Counted from the stretch's first letter, positions 42,582 to 50,666 are shown. The stretch is 64,000 nucleotides of DNA from Oscillospiraceae bacterium (GCA_025757685.1 CP107220.1:1071001-1135000); one strand, 5' to 3'. Notes: generated by a model from the letters alone, not told the origin. A program made the numbers and translations.

Positions 42582-42731
42582 CGTGTTTTTGCACTGCGCA
42601 ATAAGGCCCAAGGACAAGCCGGTCAGCCGTTGTATCGCGCGCATAGAGGCGCCGACTTGCTTCAACATGGCGGCGTAGCGCCTTTGATCCGCCGCCCGCA
42701 GCAGATATTTAGATTCAAGAAGTTCGTTCAT
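42582..42731 (-). pseudogene. Possible remnant of a transposase C-terminal helix-turn-helix
   Basis: From an ATG at 42731 the frame reads 'NELLESKYLLRAADQRRYA', then 'GASMRAIQRLTGLSLGLIAQ', which looks like the helix-turn-helix tail found on some IS200/REP-associated transposases. It then runs on into sequence antisense to cotJB with no stop at a sensible place. The catalytic part is missing. No ribosome binding site is visible. This is pattern recognition only. Confidence 0.35.
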
Positions 42732-42819
42732 AAAAATGCAATCAGCAAAACAAGCACAGAGTTTATAGCTTACTATCACAGAAAGTCCGCGTTCTGTAAA
42801 GATAAATCGTGTAAACTTT

Positions 42820-43692
42820 TTACACCTGCTCGGCATGAACGCGCACGCGCATGGGTTTGTACCGGGTCAGCACGGTTTGCAGGGCTTCGGACGCCAACAC
42901 CTCTTTTACAAAGCTGTCCGGGTCATCGGCGCACACCAGGTCAGAGTATTCCTCCAGCTGCGCCTCCGGCGGATAATAGAAGCAAATGGTCAGCTCCCAG
43001 TTGCCGCTGCGAGCACACACCCGGCGGGTAAACAGCAGTTCATAGAACTCCTCGCAAGCCTGGTTGAACACCCCCGCTTCAAAGCGGTACAGGTTCTCCT
43101 CAGCGATCTTGTAGCCGCCGATACCCTGCAAGAATTTCCCCAGCGCCTCCGGCGTGGGGGCGTCATAATCCAGCCCCGCCTCCTCGGCGCAAAGGGCGGT
43201 AATGCTCTCCAAAGTCTCCGCCATACCGGCCTCGGTACTGTCCGTATAGTCCGTGACCACGCACTCCGCATGGGTAAAGCGAACGGTAAATTCGTACAGC
43301 TCGCCCTGATCGTCCCCCAGCAGCGCCGCCAGGCAAAAGGCACCGTCCGCCAAGCTTACTTCCTCGTGAAGCCAGGTCTTGCCCACCGGGTCGCCCTCGC
43401 TGCAAGTAATATCTGCATCGTACAGCACCAGCTTCTCCACATCGGAAAAGCTCTCGCTGTTGTCAAAATACAGCACCACCTGGTCATGGCGCGCCGCCAC
43501 ATCGGTGATCACACTGCCGTGGAAGGTCTTGCACACGCACGCCGGCAGCTTGCTTTGAATTTTAGACAGCGCCCGCTGATAGTCCCGCATGGCGTTGTCC
43601 GGCTTTTTATTGAATTTTAACTTGCCGCCTGCTGCCCGCTGCTGTTCCTCAGCCAGCGCAGAACGGTACCATTCTTTTGTAAAATACTTCAT
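42820..43692 (-). CDS. DUF4085-like protein of unknown function
   Basis: 290 residues starting 'KYFTKEWYRSALAEEQQR', which resembles the DUF4085 family. It has no signal peptide or membrane helix and is acidic, with a mixed alpha/beta pattern. The ATG at 43692 has GGAGG five bases upstream; an ATG four codons earlier overlaps that site and is rejected. It lies 17 bases after the stop of the GNAT-like gene, so it is probably the last gene of a three-gene unit. Function unknown. Confidence 0.7.
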   Translation of the reverse strand: MKYFTKEWYRSALAEEQQRAAGGKLKFNKKPDNAMRDYQRALSKIQSKLPACVCKTFHGSVITDVAARHDQVVLYFDNSESFSDVEKLVLYDADITCSEGDPVGKTWLHEEVSLADGAFCLAALLGDDQGELYEFTVRFTHAECVVTDYTDSTEAGMAETLESITALCAEEAGLDYDAPTPEALGKFLQGIGGYKIAEENLYRFEAGVFNQACEEFYELLFTRRVCARSGNWELTICFYYPPEAQLEEYSDLVCADDPDSFVKEVLASEALQTVLTRYKPMRVRVHAEQV

Positions 43693-43709
43693 AATTGCCT
43701 CCATGGCCG

Positions 43710-44510
43710 TTATCGCTCAATATATCCTACGCCCATACCCGGCTGCCCACCGGCAAGCAAATAGGCTTTCAACCGCCGTTGCAGATCCGTCTCCTCCGGG
43801 TAATCCTCTGTGCGGCGACACTTGGTGCCAAACACCCGCTCCATGGTCTGCGCCGGGAAAGGCAGGTCGCACACCGGATGAAACAGCGCCGCAAACTGCA
43901 AAATATTGCACCCCGGGCGCATAAAATCCTCGTTGCCGCTAAACAGCAGCCAGCTTTCGCTAAAAAAGCAGGTATAGGCATAATCCGGAAACACCCGGTC
44001 AAAAAACGCCCGTGCCCGGGCAATCGACAACCGACAGGCTTCCGTCTCCAGGGGCGCGCCCTGGGGAATATGGATATACACCACCGGCGCGCCTACCGTC
44101 AGCGGCGCGGTACGGGGATATGCAGCCACCGGCGGCAGCCGATACAGCTGGAATTGCAGCCGCCCCAGGCGAAACAGACGGGCGTCCAAATGATTTTTGA
44201 TCCAGTGCACATTGTGCAGGCCGCCACCGCCGCAATTGGCGCACCAAATACCGATGTCGCTCATGGTTTCTGCAAACACCGTATCTTCAATGCCCAGTTG
44301 CCTGTATTTTTCGTGGGTATCCGGCAGCATAGCCAGCACCACCGCCAGGCGGGTCAAATCGCTGCAGTGATCCAAATAGCCAAAATACTGTCTGGTACGG
44401 CGCACCGCCCATTGCAGCCGCCGCGGGTGCGCCTCTATCCATTCGGTGACCAAGCTGCGGGTATCCGCCGGCAAATCCGCCGCACGCAGATAAAAATCAT
44501 TGATCATTGC
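43710..44510 (-). CDS. GNAT-like acyltransferase-domain protein
   Basis: 266 residues that look like the two-domain family with an N-terminal helical part and a GNAT_C-type half: 'VVYIHIPQGAPLETEACRLS', 'ARAFFDRVFPDYAYTCFFSE', 'SWLLF', 'CNILQFAALFHPV'. These proteins are related in fold to acetyltransferases, but substrates are unknown. A CANCGGGG segment could bind a metal. I start at the ATG at 44510, which overlaps the end of the upstream gene by 14 bases; the ribosome binding site is weak. The longer upstream frame would be nearly all overlap. Confidence 0.7.
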   Translation of the reverse strand, partial: AMINDFYLRAADLPADTRSLVTEWIEAHPRRLQWAVRRTRQYFGYLDHCSDLTRLAVVLAMLPDTHEKYRQLGIEDTVFAETMSDIGIWCANCGGGGLHNVHWIKNHLDARLFRLGRLQFQLYRLPPVAAYPRTAPLTVGAPVVYIHIPQGAPLETEACRLSIARARAFFDRVFPDYAYTCFFSESWLLFSGNEDFMRPGCNILQFAALFHPVCDLPFPAQTMERVFGTKCRRTEDYPEETDLQRRLKAYLLAGGQPGMGVGYIER

Positions 44511-45267
44511 TCTTTGTTGCCGCAGCGGTCGGCTTGGCGGTCTGCGGCCGGGTGGTCTCATTCTTAGAGGTCAGACCGGAGGACACAATGTGCGTAATCT
44601 TGTAATTCATCTTATACAAGGACAGAGTAGACAGCACATTATTATTTAAGAAGTTGCTGTTGGCGTTCTCATCCTGCACGGTAAAGGTGCTGCCTGCCGG
44701 CTCATATTTAATCGCCGCGATCAGTCCCTCTACGCCGTCCACCTCCTGGCCCTCGTAAAACAGATACGTTCCCTTTACGGTGATCACATGGTCGTAATTG
44801 GTGGTTTCCTGGGTGGTGTCCTCCGTCTTTGCCGCCTGGGTGGTGGTCTCCTTAGGTTTTAAGCCAAAGTCGTATGTACCGGTAAAGTACAAGGCAGCGC
44901 ACACAGCCACAGCCGCCACCAGCAACAGGATCAGCACATAGGCGCCCTTGTGGTTCTTTTTCTTTTTACGGAACCGGTGACGCTCAATGGTGGGTGCCTC
45001 CAGCTCGTCCTCCGTATGGGTGGCGGTCATTCCGTCCTCCACTGCGTCCGGCTGGTAAGAGGCGTCTCCCTCTTTGTGCACGATCAGCGGGCTGCACAGC
45101 ACCGGTGCGGTCTGCCCGGCCTTTTCCGTCTGCGGTGCTTCCGCCGCCGGGCTTTCTTCCGCAATGGTCGGTTCCTCTGCTGCCGGGGTCGTCGGCTCCC
45201 CGGGGGTTATATCGATCTGTGCCGGTGCTTTTGTTTCCTGCTCCGGGCGCTTTTTTTCTTCATTCAT
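44497..45267 (-). CDS. Single-pass membrane protein with acidic cytoplasmic part
   Basis: 256 residues. Residues 1-105 are rich in Glu, Pro, Ala and Thr and likely disordered, a basic stretch 'RHRFRKKKKNHKG' is followed by one membrane helix (about 118-138), and the external part has a Thr-rich linker and a small domain ('GTYLFYEGQEVDGVEGLIAA') before a basic tail. The ATG at 45267 has GGAGG seven bases before it. Unknown role. The external domain looks like a short biopolymer-transport ExbD-type fold ('VDGVEGLIAAIK'), which is only a suggestion. Confidence 0.7.
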   Translation of the reverse strand: MNEEKKRPEQETKAPAQIDITPGEPTTPAAEEPTIAEESPAAEAPQTEKAGQTAPVLCSPLIVHKEGDASYQPDAVEDGMTATHTEDELEAPTIERHRFRKKKKNHKGAYVLILLLVAAVAVCAALYFTGTYDFGLKPKETTTQAAKTEDTTQETTNYDHVITVKGTYLFYEGQEVDGVEGLIAAIKYEPAGSTFTVQDENANSNFLNNNVLSTLSLYKMNYKITHIVSSGLTSKNETTRPQTAKPTAAATKSNDQ

Positions 45268-45299
45268 GGGTATTCCTCCAATTTGGTGGTTCTGATTTG

Positions 45300-45328
45300 A
45301 TATTACCATAAACAAGGCTTTTTTTCAA
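45300..45328 (-). promoter_or_regulatory. Promoter of the leftward membrane-protein unit
   Basis: Minus-strand TTGAAA, 17 bases, TAATAT, about 33 bases before the ATG. Confidence 0.6.
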
Positions 45329-45339
45329 TTCATATTGTG

Positions 45340-45368
45340 TTGAAATTTGAATTTTTTGCTGATATAAT
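45340..45368 (+). promoter_or_regulatory. Sigma-A promoter of the ROK gene
   Basis: TTGAAA, 17 AT-rich bases, TATAAT. It leaves a leader of about 100 bases before the ATG, in which I see no clear riboswitch. Confidence 0.75.
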
Positions 45369-45475
45369 AACAATCAAGGGGAAACCTGTTTGCCGATGGG
45401 TTGTTCTATCCTTTGCGGGACGAGCATACACTGGTACCAAGACCGGCAGGCAACGTTTATAACTGGAGGACGATT

Positions 45476-46357
45476 ATGAACATTCTCACTTTTGACATTG
45501 GCGTGACCAACATTCGCTATGCACTGTGCGACGAGCAATTTCGGCTCAGCGATGTGCACACGGTGCCTACACGGGCGCAACAGGGCGGCCAGCAAATTAT
45601 GGAGCGGCTGCTGGAGATCATCGGTACATACCAGCACATTGACCGGGTGGCGGTGTCCACCGTTGGGCAGGTAGACAGCCAAAACGGCATTGTGGTCTAC
45701 TCCGCCGGAAATATCCCCTACTATACCGGTATGATGATCAAAAAGCGCATTGAGAACGACACCGGTCTGCCCACCTATGTGGAGAATGATGTGAATGCGG
45801 CAGCTCTGGGCGAGGCACACTTTGGCGCCGGACAGGGACAAAAGGACTTTCTCTGCCTGATGTACGGCACCGGAATCGGCGGTGCGCTGTATCTCAACGG
45901 GCAGCTTTATAAAGGCTGCACCTCCTCCGCTGCGGAGTTCGGCCATATGATCACCCACGCCGGCGGTTTGGACTGCCCCTGCGGCGGCAAAGGCTGCTAT
46001 GAGCGATACGCCTCCACCAAGGCGCTGATTGAAAAGGTGCGTACCGCCACAAACAAACCGCTGGACGCTTTTACGATCTTTGAAAAAGAAAATTTGCAGG
46101 ACCCGGCTGTACGCGCTGTGGTGGACCAATGGATTGACGAGATGATCCTGGGGCTCACCAATTTGATTTATATTTTCAACCCGCCTTTGGTGATCTTAGG
46201 CGGCGGGGTCATCAACGAGGACTATATTATTGAGTTGATTGACCGGAAGATCTACAAAAATATGATGGAGAATTACAAAAAGGTGAACATTGTGCGCACC
46301 AAGCTGGGCAGCACCGCCGGCCTCCTTGGCGCCGCCTACGCCGCCGCGCAGTTGTAA
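45476..46357 (+). CDS. ROK-family sugar kinase or regulator
   Basis: 293 residues with the ROK pattern: N-terminal phosphate loop 'TFDIGVTNIRYALCD', 'VENDVNAAALGEAHFGAG', 'LMYGTGIGGALYLNGQLYKG', and the zinc-binding 'EFGHM' plus 'CPCGGKGCYERYAS'. There is no N-terminal DNA-binding domain, so it is likely a kinase for glucose, ManNAc or a related sugar. The frame extends upstream, but the ATG at 45476 has GGAGG eight bases before it. No sugar genes lie adjacent, so the substrate is open. Confidence 0.9.
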   Translation: MNILTFDIGVTNIRYALCDEQFRLSDVHTVPTRAQQGGQQIMERLLEIIGTYQHIDRVAVSTVGQVDSQNGIVVYSAGNIPYYTGMMIKKRIENDTGLPTYVENDVNAAALGEAHFGAGQGQKDFLCLMYGTGIGGALYLNGQLYKGCTSSAAEFGHMITHAGGLDCPCGGKGCYERYASTKALIEKVRTATNKPLDAFTIFEKENLQDPAVRAVVDQWIDEMILGLTNLIYIFNPPLVILGGGVINEDYIIELIDRKIYKNMMENYKKVNIVRTKLGSTAGLLGAAYAAAQL

Positions 46358-46470
46358 AGATGGCTTTACCTGTAAGGAAGCCGCACAGACTGCCCGCCGA
46401 GATGTATTTGCAAGGCTGTTTTTTCATTACCATATGCACAAAAGAAAGGCGAAACTGCCTGTCTGCACTG

Positions 46471-46494
46471 GTAGGGGCGGATAGTATCCGCCCG
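46471..46494 (+). repeat. REP element 1 (GTAG plus palindrome)
   Basis: GTAG followed by GGGCGGATA-G-TATCCGCCC and a G. The GTAG tetranucleotide next to a GC palindrome is the recognised RAYT target layout. Confidence 0.85.
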
Positions 46495-46643
46495 CCGGAA
46501 GTTCGCTTGACCCACGCCGGTGCCGTTGTACAAATTGCACTGCAAAAGGTCGAAAAAGTGTATCCCAGCTGCCGCGTGCTTTCCTATGTCATTATGCCCA
46601 ATCATCTCCACTTCTTGTTAGAGATCCGCCCTGTCACGCAAGG

Positions 46644-46667
46644 CGGGCGGCAGATTGCCGCCCCTAC
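46644..46667 (-). repeat. REP element 2, inverted relative to element 1
   Basis: On the minus strand GTAG is followed by GGGCGGCA-ATC-TGCCGCCC and a G. Same architecture and outer bases as element 1, but the inner bases differ, so it is not a simple copy. The two are 150 bases apart in a convergent, BIME-like arrangement. Confidence 0.85.
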
Positions 46668-46834
46668 GGTCATTGGGCAATTTAAGCGACAAGTCAGCCG
46701 GGAACTGGGCTACAGCCTGTGGCAAAAAGGCTACTACGACCACATCATTCGCGATGAGGACGACTACTTGAATAAATGCCGGTATATTGAAGAAAATCCG
46801 GCTAAATGGGCAGACGACCCATACTATAATAATA

Positions 46835-46877
46835 GCAGCGCACCTGCATGACTTACAGGTGCGCTGCTGTTTTATTT
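46835..46877. terminator. Terminator overlapping the RAYT stop, convergent with fliB
   Basis: GCAGCGCACCTG pairs with CAGGTGCGCTGC around a nine-base loop, followed by TGTTTTATTTTT. The RAYT stop codon lies in the loop region. Confidence 0.9.
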
Positions 46878-47843
46878 TTATGTATCCAACCGAGATTTCA
46901 GGGCTGGAACGGACAAGCAATCGGCGGTGCGAAGCAGGCGGCGATAGCGCTCCATATTCACATCGCTGTGCTCGGTCTCCTTGCTCCACAGGTGCATCAC
47001 CCAGCTGTCTGCACCAAAATAAGTGGGCACCAGCACGCCCACCACCGCCATTTTGGCAGCGGAGAGCACATCACCCTCCAGTCCCAAATTCAGGAAGTAG
47101 CGAAACAGAAAATACATGGCGATCTGCCGACCGAAATGGCTCTCTCCCACCGGGGCAGTCAGATCACCGGCTGCCACCTTCTCTGGCCACTGGGGATTGA
47201 TCAGCTCCGGATTTTGGAACACAGAGCGAAAATTCATCTTCTCGGTCGCTGTGGGCAACGCACCGATTTGGCCTTGCAGCTCCTCTGCAAAATCCAGTAA
47301 TTCCGCCAGGCACCGGGCAAGGGGCTTTGTGCTGTCCTGCACCAGGGCATAAGCGGTCTTGCGTGCCGACAGCAGAGTGAAGTATAACCGGGCGTCAATG
47401 TCATTGAGGGTTGGGGGCAGATCGTTCATCTCCTCGGTAAAAGAGAAATCATACTTAGGATCAAACATCATCTCAGCTGCCACCGGGCAACTAAAGGACA
47501 GTCCCATCTCCCGCAATGCGCCAAAGTCATTGATAAACCGAGGAAAGGTACGGCAGGTAAAAGGCGTATGCTCCCCGCCGATGGCAATGTGCATATCGCA
47601 CAGATTCTCGCTGTTCAAAAAGGGACAGCGCTTTTGATCTGACAGGCGAAAAATAGTATTGCCGTACTCATCTTGATCCAAAACAGAAAAGATACGCCGG
47701 CGTATTTCACTTTCCGGCAGGGTGTGGTAATACGCCATGGACGCCGGGTCCGCATCCACCTCCCAGCCTTGGCAGCAAGAGTCCGGGCAAGCGCCGGCAA
47801 TGCACGCAAAATCCCGATAAAAAGCGGGCACACGCAACTTCAT
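46878..47843 (-). CDS. FliB-family (flagellin lysine N-methylase-like) cysteine-rich protein
   Basis: 321 residues. The N-terminal 'YRDFACIAGACPDSCCQGWEV' with four cysteines, then 'CPFLNSENLCDMHI' and 'FTCRTFPR', is the cysteine pattern of the FliB/YkgJ-like family, which probably binds iron-sulfur or zinc. FliB methylates flagellin lysines in enteric bacteria, but in Clostridia members occur without flagella, and no flagellar gene is in this window. The ATG at 47843 has a GGGGAGG site; the 47 codons of open frame upstream are rejected. Confidence 0.82.
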   Translation of the reverse strand: MKLRVPAFYRDFACIAGACPDSCCQGWEVDADPASMAYYHTLPESEIRRRIFSVLDQDEYGNTIFRLSDQKRCPFLNSENLCDMHIAIGGEHTPFTCRTFPRFINDFGALREMGLSFSCPVAAEMMFDPKYDFSFTEEMNDLPPTLNDIDARLYFTLLSARKTAYALVQDSTKPLARCLAELLDFAEELQGQIGALPTATEKMNFRSVFQNPELINPQWPEKVAAGDLTAPVGESHFGRQIAMYFLFRYFLNLGLEGDVLSAAKMAVVGVLVPTYFGADSWVMHLWSKETEHSDVNMERYRRLLRTADCLSVPALKSRLDT

Positions 47844-47871
47844 ACAGATCCCTCCCCATAAATCGGCCTTT

Positions 47872-47900
47872 ATTATATAATGTATGGCCGATCCCGTCAA
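47872..47900 (-). promoter_or_regulatory. Sigma-A promoter of the fliB-like gene
   Basis: Minus-strand TTGACG, 17 bases, TATAAT, 28 bases before the start. Confidence 0.8.
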
Positions 47901-47922
47901 GCCACCGCGTGCAATTTGAAAA

Positions 47923-47951
47923 TTGCAATGAAAAACTGGGTATGCTATAAT
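47923..47951 (+). promoter_or_regulatory. Sigma-A promoter of the choloylglycine hydrolase gene
   Basis: TTGCAA, 17 bases, TATAAT, 25 bases before the start. The -35 boxes of the two divergent promoters are 22 bases apart. Confidence 0.75.
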
Positions 47952-47976
47952 GGTAAAAAAGAAAGGAGCCACGCCT

Positions 47977-48951
47977 ATGTGCACAGCAGCAACCTATCAA
48001 TCGGCCGGTTTTTATTTTGGCCGCACCCTGGATTATGAAGTTTCTTACGGCAACCAAATCGTGATCACCCCCAGGAACTACGCCCTGCGCTTTCGCCACA
48101 CGGAGGATCAGCCGCACCACTACGCCATCATCGGTATGGGGCTGGTGGCAGAGGACTATCCCCTTTACTATGATGCGATGAACGAAAAGGGCCTGTGCAT
48201 GGCGGGGCTGAATTTTGTCGGCAACGCTGCGTATTCCGCACCGGGTCATGATAAAGAAAATGTAGCACAATTTGAATTTATCCCTTGGCTACTGGGTCAA
48301 TGTGCCAATTTGGCAGAGGCCAAAGAAAAACTGCAAAACCTGCAGCTCACCGATACGCTCTTTAACACCGCAATGCCTCGCGCCCAGCTGCACTGGCTAA
48401 TCGCGGATCGTACCGGCGCAGTGGTCGTAGAGTCTATGGCTGACGGACTGCACCTGTACGACAATCCGGTCGGCGTACTCACCAACAACCCACCGTTCCC
48501 GGAGCAAATGCGCCATCTGAGCCTGTACCAAGGGCTGTCGCCCCGCCAGCCGGAAAACAACGCCGTACCCGGAGCAGAGTTACCACTGTTCAGCCGCGGT
48601 ATGGGTGCCTACGGGCTGCCCGGCGATCTGTCCTCCCCCTCCCGCTTTGTGAAAGCGGCGTTTACCCGGGCAAACGCCAAATCCGCCCGCTCGGAAACTG
48701 CCGCCGTCAGTCAGCTGCTGCATATTTTGGGCAGTGTGGAACAACAGCGGGGCTGCTGTCAGGTGGCAGAGGGCAAGTACGAGATCACCCTATACACCAG
48801 CTGTTGCAGCGCAGACACCGGCACCTATTACTACACCACCTATGACAATCACCGGATCTGTGCCGTGCGCCTGTCCGGAGCAGAAGCGGACAGCGCCTCG
48901 CTGCAAACCTATCCCCTGCAACAAGAACAGGATATTTTATATCAAAACTGA
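47977..48951 (+). CDS. bsh: Choloylglycine hydrolase family protein, probable bile salt hydrolase
   Basis: 324 residues of the Ntn-hydrolase choloylglycine hydrolase family. Removal of Met1 exposes Cys2 as the nucleophile. Arg16 and Asp19 ('GRTLDY'), the Asn in 'MAGLNF', the Asn in 'GVLTNNP' and the Arg in 'PSRFVKAAF' correspond to the known active-site set. 'GLPGDLSSPSRF' and 'LYTSCCSADTGTYYYTTYDN' follow the clostridial bile salt hydrolase pattern closely. It would remove glycine or taurine from conjugated bile acids; related penicillin V acylases share the fold, so the substrate is not proven. Start set by AAAGGAG; nine upstream codons rejected. No signal peptide. Confidence 0.9.
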   Translation: MCTAATYQSAGFYFGRTLDYEVSYGNQIVITPRNYALRFRHTEDQPHHYAIIGMGLVAEDYPLYYDAMNEKGLCMAGLNFVGNAAYSAPGHDKENVAQFEFIPWLLGQCANLAEAKEKLQNLQLTDTLFNTAMPRAQLHWLIADRTGAVVVESMADGLHLYDNPVGVLTNNPPFPEQMRHLSLYQGLSPRQPENNAVPGAELPLFSRGMGAYGLPGDLSSPSRFVKAAFTRANAKSARSETAAVSQLLHILGSVEQQRGCCQVAEGKYEITLYTSCCSADTGTYYYTTYDNHRICAVRLSGAEADSASLQTYPLQQEQDILYQN

Positions 48952-48966
48952 ATGAACAAAAGGAAA

Positions 48967-48998
48967 TGCCCCGGCACAAGAATTCTTGCGCCGGGGCA
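48967..48998. repeat. Long near-perfect palindrome after bsh
   Basis: GCCCCGGC-A-CAAGAA is mirrored by TTCTTG-C-GCCGGGGC with almost no loop. It lies about 15 bases after the bsh stop, so it may act as a terminator, but no T run follows. Confidence 0.75.
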
Positions 48999-49005
48999 CG
49001 GTGTT

Positions 49006-49022
49006 GTGGGGGTCGCCCCCAC
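49006..49022. repeat. Short GC hairpin
   Basis: GTGGGGG-TCG-CCCCCAC directly follows the palindrome. No T tract. Possibly the second half of a bipartite repeat element. Confidence 0.55.
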
Positions 49023-49201
49023 GCGGCTGGCATCAACCCTAATTCCAATCTTCCATCTTTTCTTTGAACGAGGAAAAAAAGACCCTCTATTATATAGTGT
49101 GCCTTTTTGCCAAAATACGCCAAAAAAAAGCAAAAATTTTTCAAAAAAATTTTTTAAAGCGGGTAAGTGTTCATTAACCGCAAAACTTTACCGACAAAGT
49201 G

Positions 49202-49230
49202 TTGACAAAATGAACTGTTTATGGCATATT
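49202..49230 (+). promoter_or_regulatory. Promoter of the first ECF sigma gene
   Basis: TTGACA, 17 bases, CATATT, 46 bases before the start. A perfect -35 suggests housekeeping sigma-A control and not autoregulation. Confidence 0.65.
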
Positions 49231-49276
49231 TCTCTTGTATACAGATGATTTTTTTATTTTTTCCATATGAGGCATT

Positions 49277-49849
49277 ATGATAGAACAAACACCAAACGCG
49301 CCGCCGGCAGAAGTCACCGTTCAAAAGACGGTGGAGGACTGCCAGCGCTATCGAAACAAATTGTATTGGCGATGTCGGTTGTACTTCCGGGATTGGCCGG
49401 ACTACGCGGAGGACTGCGTACAAGAGGCATACATAGAGCTGATGCAAGCGCTGCGTGCCGGCCGTTGCATTCACAATTATGAAGCCTGGCTGTTTAAAGT
49501 CGCTATTCTCAAAGGTCAGGTGATGATCCGGGAGGAAAAAATGCGCCGGGAAATGCAATTTGAAAACAGCAGCGACAAAGTGATCGCCATGGAGCAGGCC
49601 GGGATCTATCAACAAACATTCCCTTCGGATACAGATCCGGACCCTACGGATGAGGAGATCCGCCGTCGTGCCGTTACAGTTCTGTCCAAACTAAACGACA
49701 CAGATCGTCGTATTTACTATGAGCATTATGTGCGACGAAAACCGCTGCGGCAGGTGGCAGCCGAACTGAACATGACGGAGAACGCTGTCAGCAAACGCCA
49801 TGTGCGATTGAAAGAAAAGATCAAGCGATCTATACGATCGCTGAAATAA
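49277..49849 (+). CDS. ECF-type RNA polymerase sigma factor, module 1
   Basis: 190 residues. The sigma-2 region has 'YWRCRLYFRDWPDYAEDCVQ', with the 'EDCVQEAYIEL' core-binding helix, and the sigma-4 region has 'LNDTDRRIYYEHYVRRKPLR', 'QVAAELNMTENAVSKRHVRL' as the -35-binding helix-turn-helix. There is no sigma-3, as in ECF factors. GAGG lies eight bases before the ATG. The next gene, 33 bases downstream, encodes a single-pass membrane protein in the position of an anti-sigma factor. Confidence 0.9.
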   Translation: MIEQTPNAPPAEVTVQKTVEDCQRYRNKLYWRCRLYFRDWPDYAEDCVQEAYIELMQALRAGRCIHNYEAWLFKVAILKGQVMIREEKMRREMQFENSSDKVIAMEQAGIYQQTFPSDTDPDPTDEEIRRRAVTVLSKLNDTDRRIYYEHYVRRKPLRQVAAELNMTENAVSKRHVRLKEKIKRSIRSLK

Positions 49850-49882
49850 AATCAAAGAACGAAATGAAAGAGGAAAACCACG

Positions 49883-50647
49883 ATGACTGCAACACAAAAA
49901 CAAGTAAAGCGGGCACTGTATAACGGACTGCCCAATCTGAGCGATCGGGAGCTGCGGCAGATGATCGACCGGGAGCTGGAAAAAGACAGCAGCCAGATCG
50001 ATATGAATTATATCGACACTTGCTTTGACTTAATGGAAATGCACGCCGACGGCAAAATCACCGTACAGCCCCGTCGCAAGTGGCTGAAAGCTGTGATTGT
50101 AGCAGCCCTGATTGCCGCCGCCACCGTATCTGCCATGAGCGTATCCGCCCATCTGTTCAACTTTAACATTCCGTCCGAGATTGCCCACAAGATCAACGGC
50201 AGTGCGCAGATTGACCCCAATCTGGCGGAGGCAGACACAAGCGCCGCCGGCTATGCACTGACGGCAAGTCCGGTTGCCAAGCAACTGGCGGAACTGGGCA
50301 TCTCCCCGGTGACCCTGCCCCGGCAGTTGGCGCAAAGCCATATTCAGTCTGTGAGCACCATTCAAAGCGACAGCGTCATGACCGCCGCCCAGGTTCTGTT
50401 TGAAGCTGACGGCGTCGCCGGCGATCTGACGGTGACCCGGTACGCCACCGCCAATGACTGGGATGGCAAAGACCGGGTGACCGATATTGACAGCGGTAAG
50501 CTGGTACACGCCAACGGACTGGACATTCTGATTTTGGCCCGGGACGACAGCTGCACCCTACGCTATCGGGACGGTAACACCGAATACGATCTGTATTTGG
50601 AATGCGACGAGGACACAGCCGTGGCATTTGCCGAAGATCTGGCATAA
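49883..50647 (+). CDS. Putative membrane anti-sigma factor, module 1
   Basis: 254 residues. Cytoplasmic residues 1-65 include 'MNYIDTCFDLMEM' (41-53), one membrane helix at about 68-90 follows, and about 160 residues are external, with 'TRYATANDWDGKD' and a C-terminal 'YDLYLECDEDTAVAFAEDL'. Its position after an ECF gene and a cytoplasmic motif shared with the LRR protein of module 2 suggest an anti-sigma role; no zinc-binding ZAS motif is seen. The external domain resembles no family I can name. Confidence 0.65.
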   Translation: MTATQKQVKRALYNGLPNLSDRELRQMIDRELEKDSSQIDMNYIDTCFDLMEMHADGKITVQPRRKWLKAVIVAALIAAATVSAMSVSAHLFNFNIPSEIAHKINGSAQIDPNLAEADTSAAGYALTASPVAKQLAELGISPVTLPRQLAQSHIQSVSTIQSDSVMTAAQVLFEADGVAGDLTVTRYATANDWDGKDRVTDIDSGKLVHANGLDILILARDDSCTLRYRDGNTEYDLYLECDEDTAVAFAEDLA

Positions 50648-50666
50648 ACAGAATCGCCCATACAAG

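Larger units (their letters stand above)
46360..46851 (+). mobile_element. REP-associated tyrosine transposase (RAYT, Y1 family) gene
   Basis: 163 residues of the IS200/RAYT HUH family. 'YLQGCFFITICTKERR' is the first strand, 'VIMPNHLHFLLEI' carries the HxH metal motif and 'YYDHIIRDEDDY' carries the catalytic Tyr, followed by 'YIEENPAKW'. RAYTs nick and move or spread REP palindromes. Two REP elements lie inside this frame and are translated as 'VGADSIRPP' and 'GGRQIAAPT'. It begins two bases after the ROK stop without a clear ribosome binding site and may rely on readthrough. All key residues are present. Confidence 0.85.
48952..49276. other. Gap holding palindromes and an AT-rich promoter region
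   Basis: No gene is supported here. It contains a 32-base palindrome, a second hairpin, a purine- and A/T-rich tract from about 49065 to 49160, and the sigma-factor promoter, each listed separately. Confidence 0.7.

Noticed and set aside
45369..45475. Leader of the ROK gene as a riboswitch
   Set aside because: About 100 bases with only weak, short pairings and no terminator or known aptamer core.
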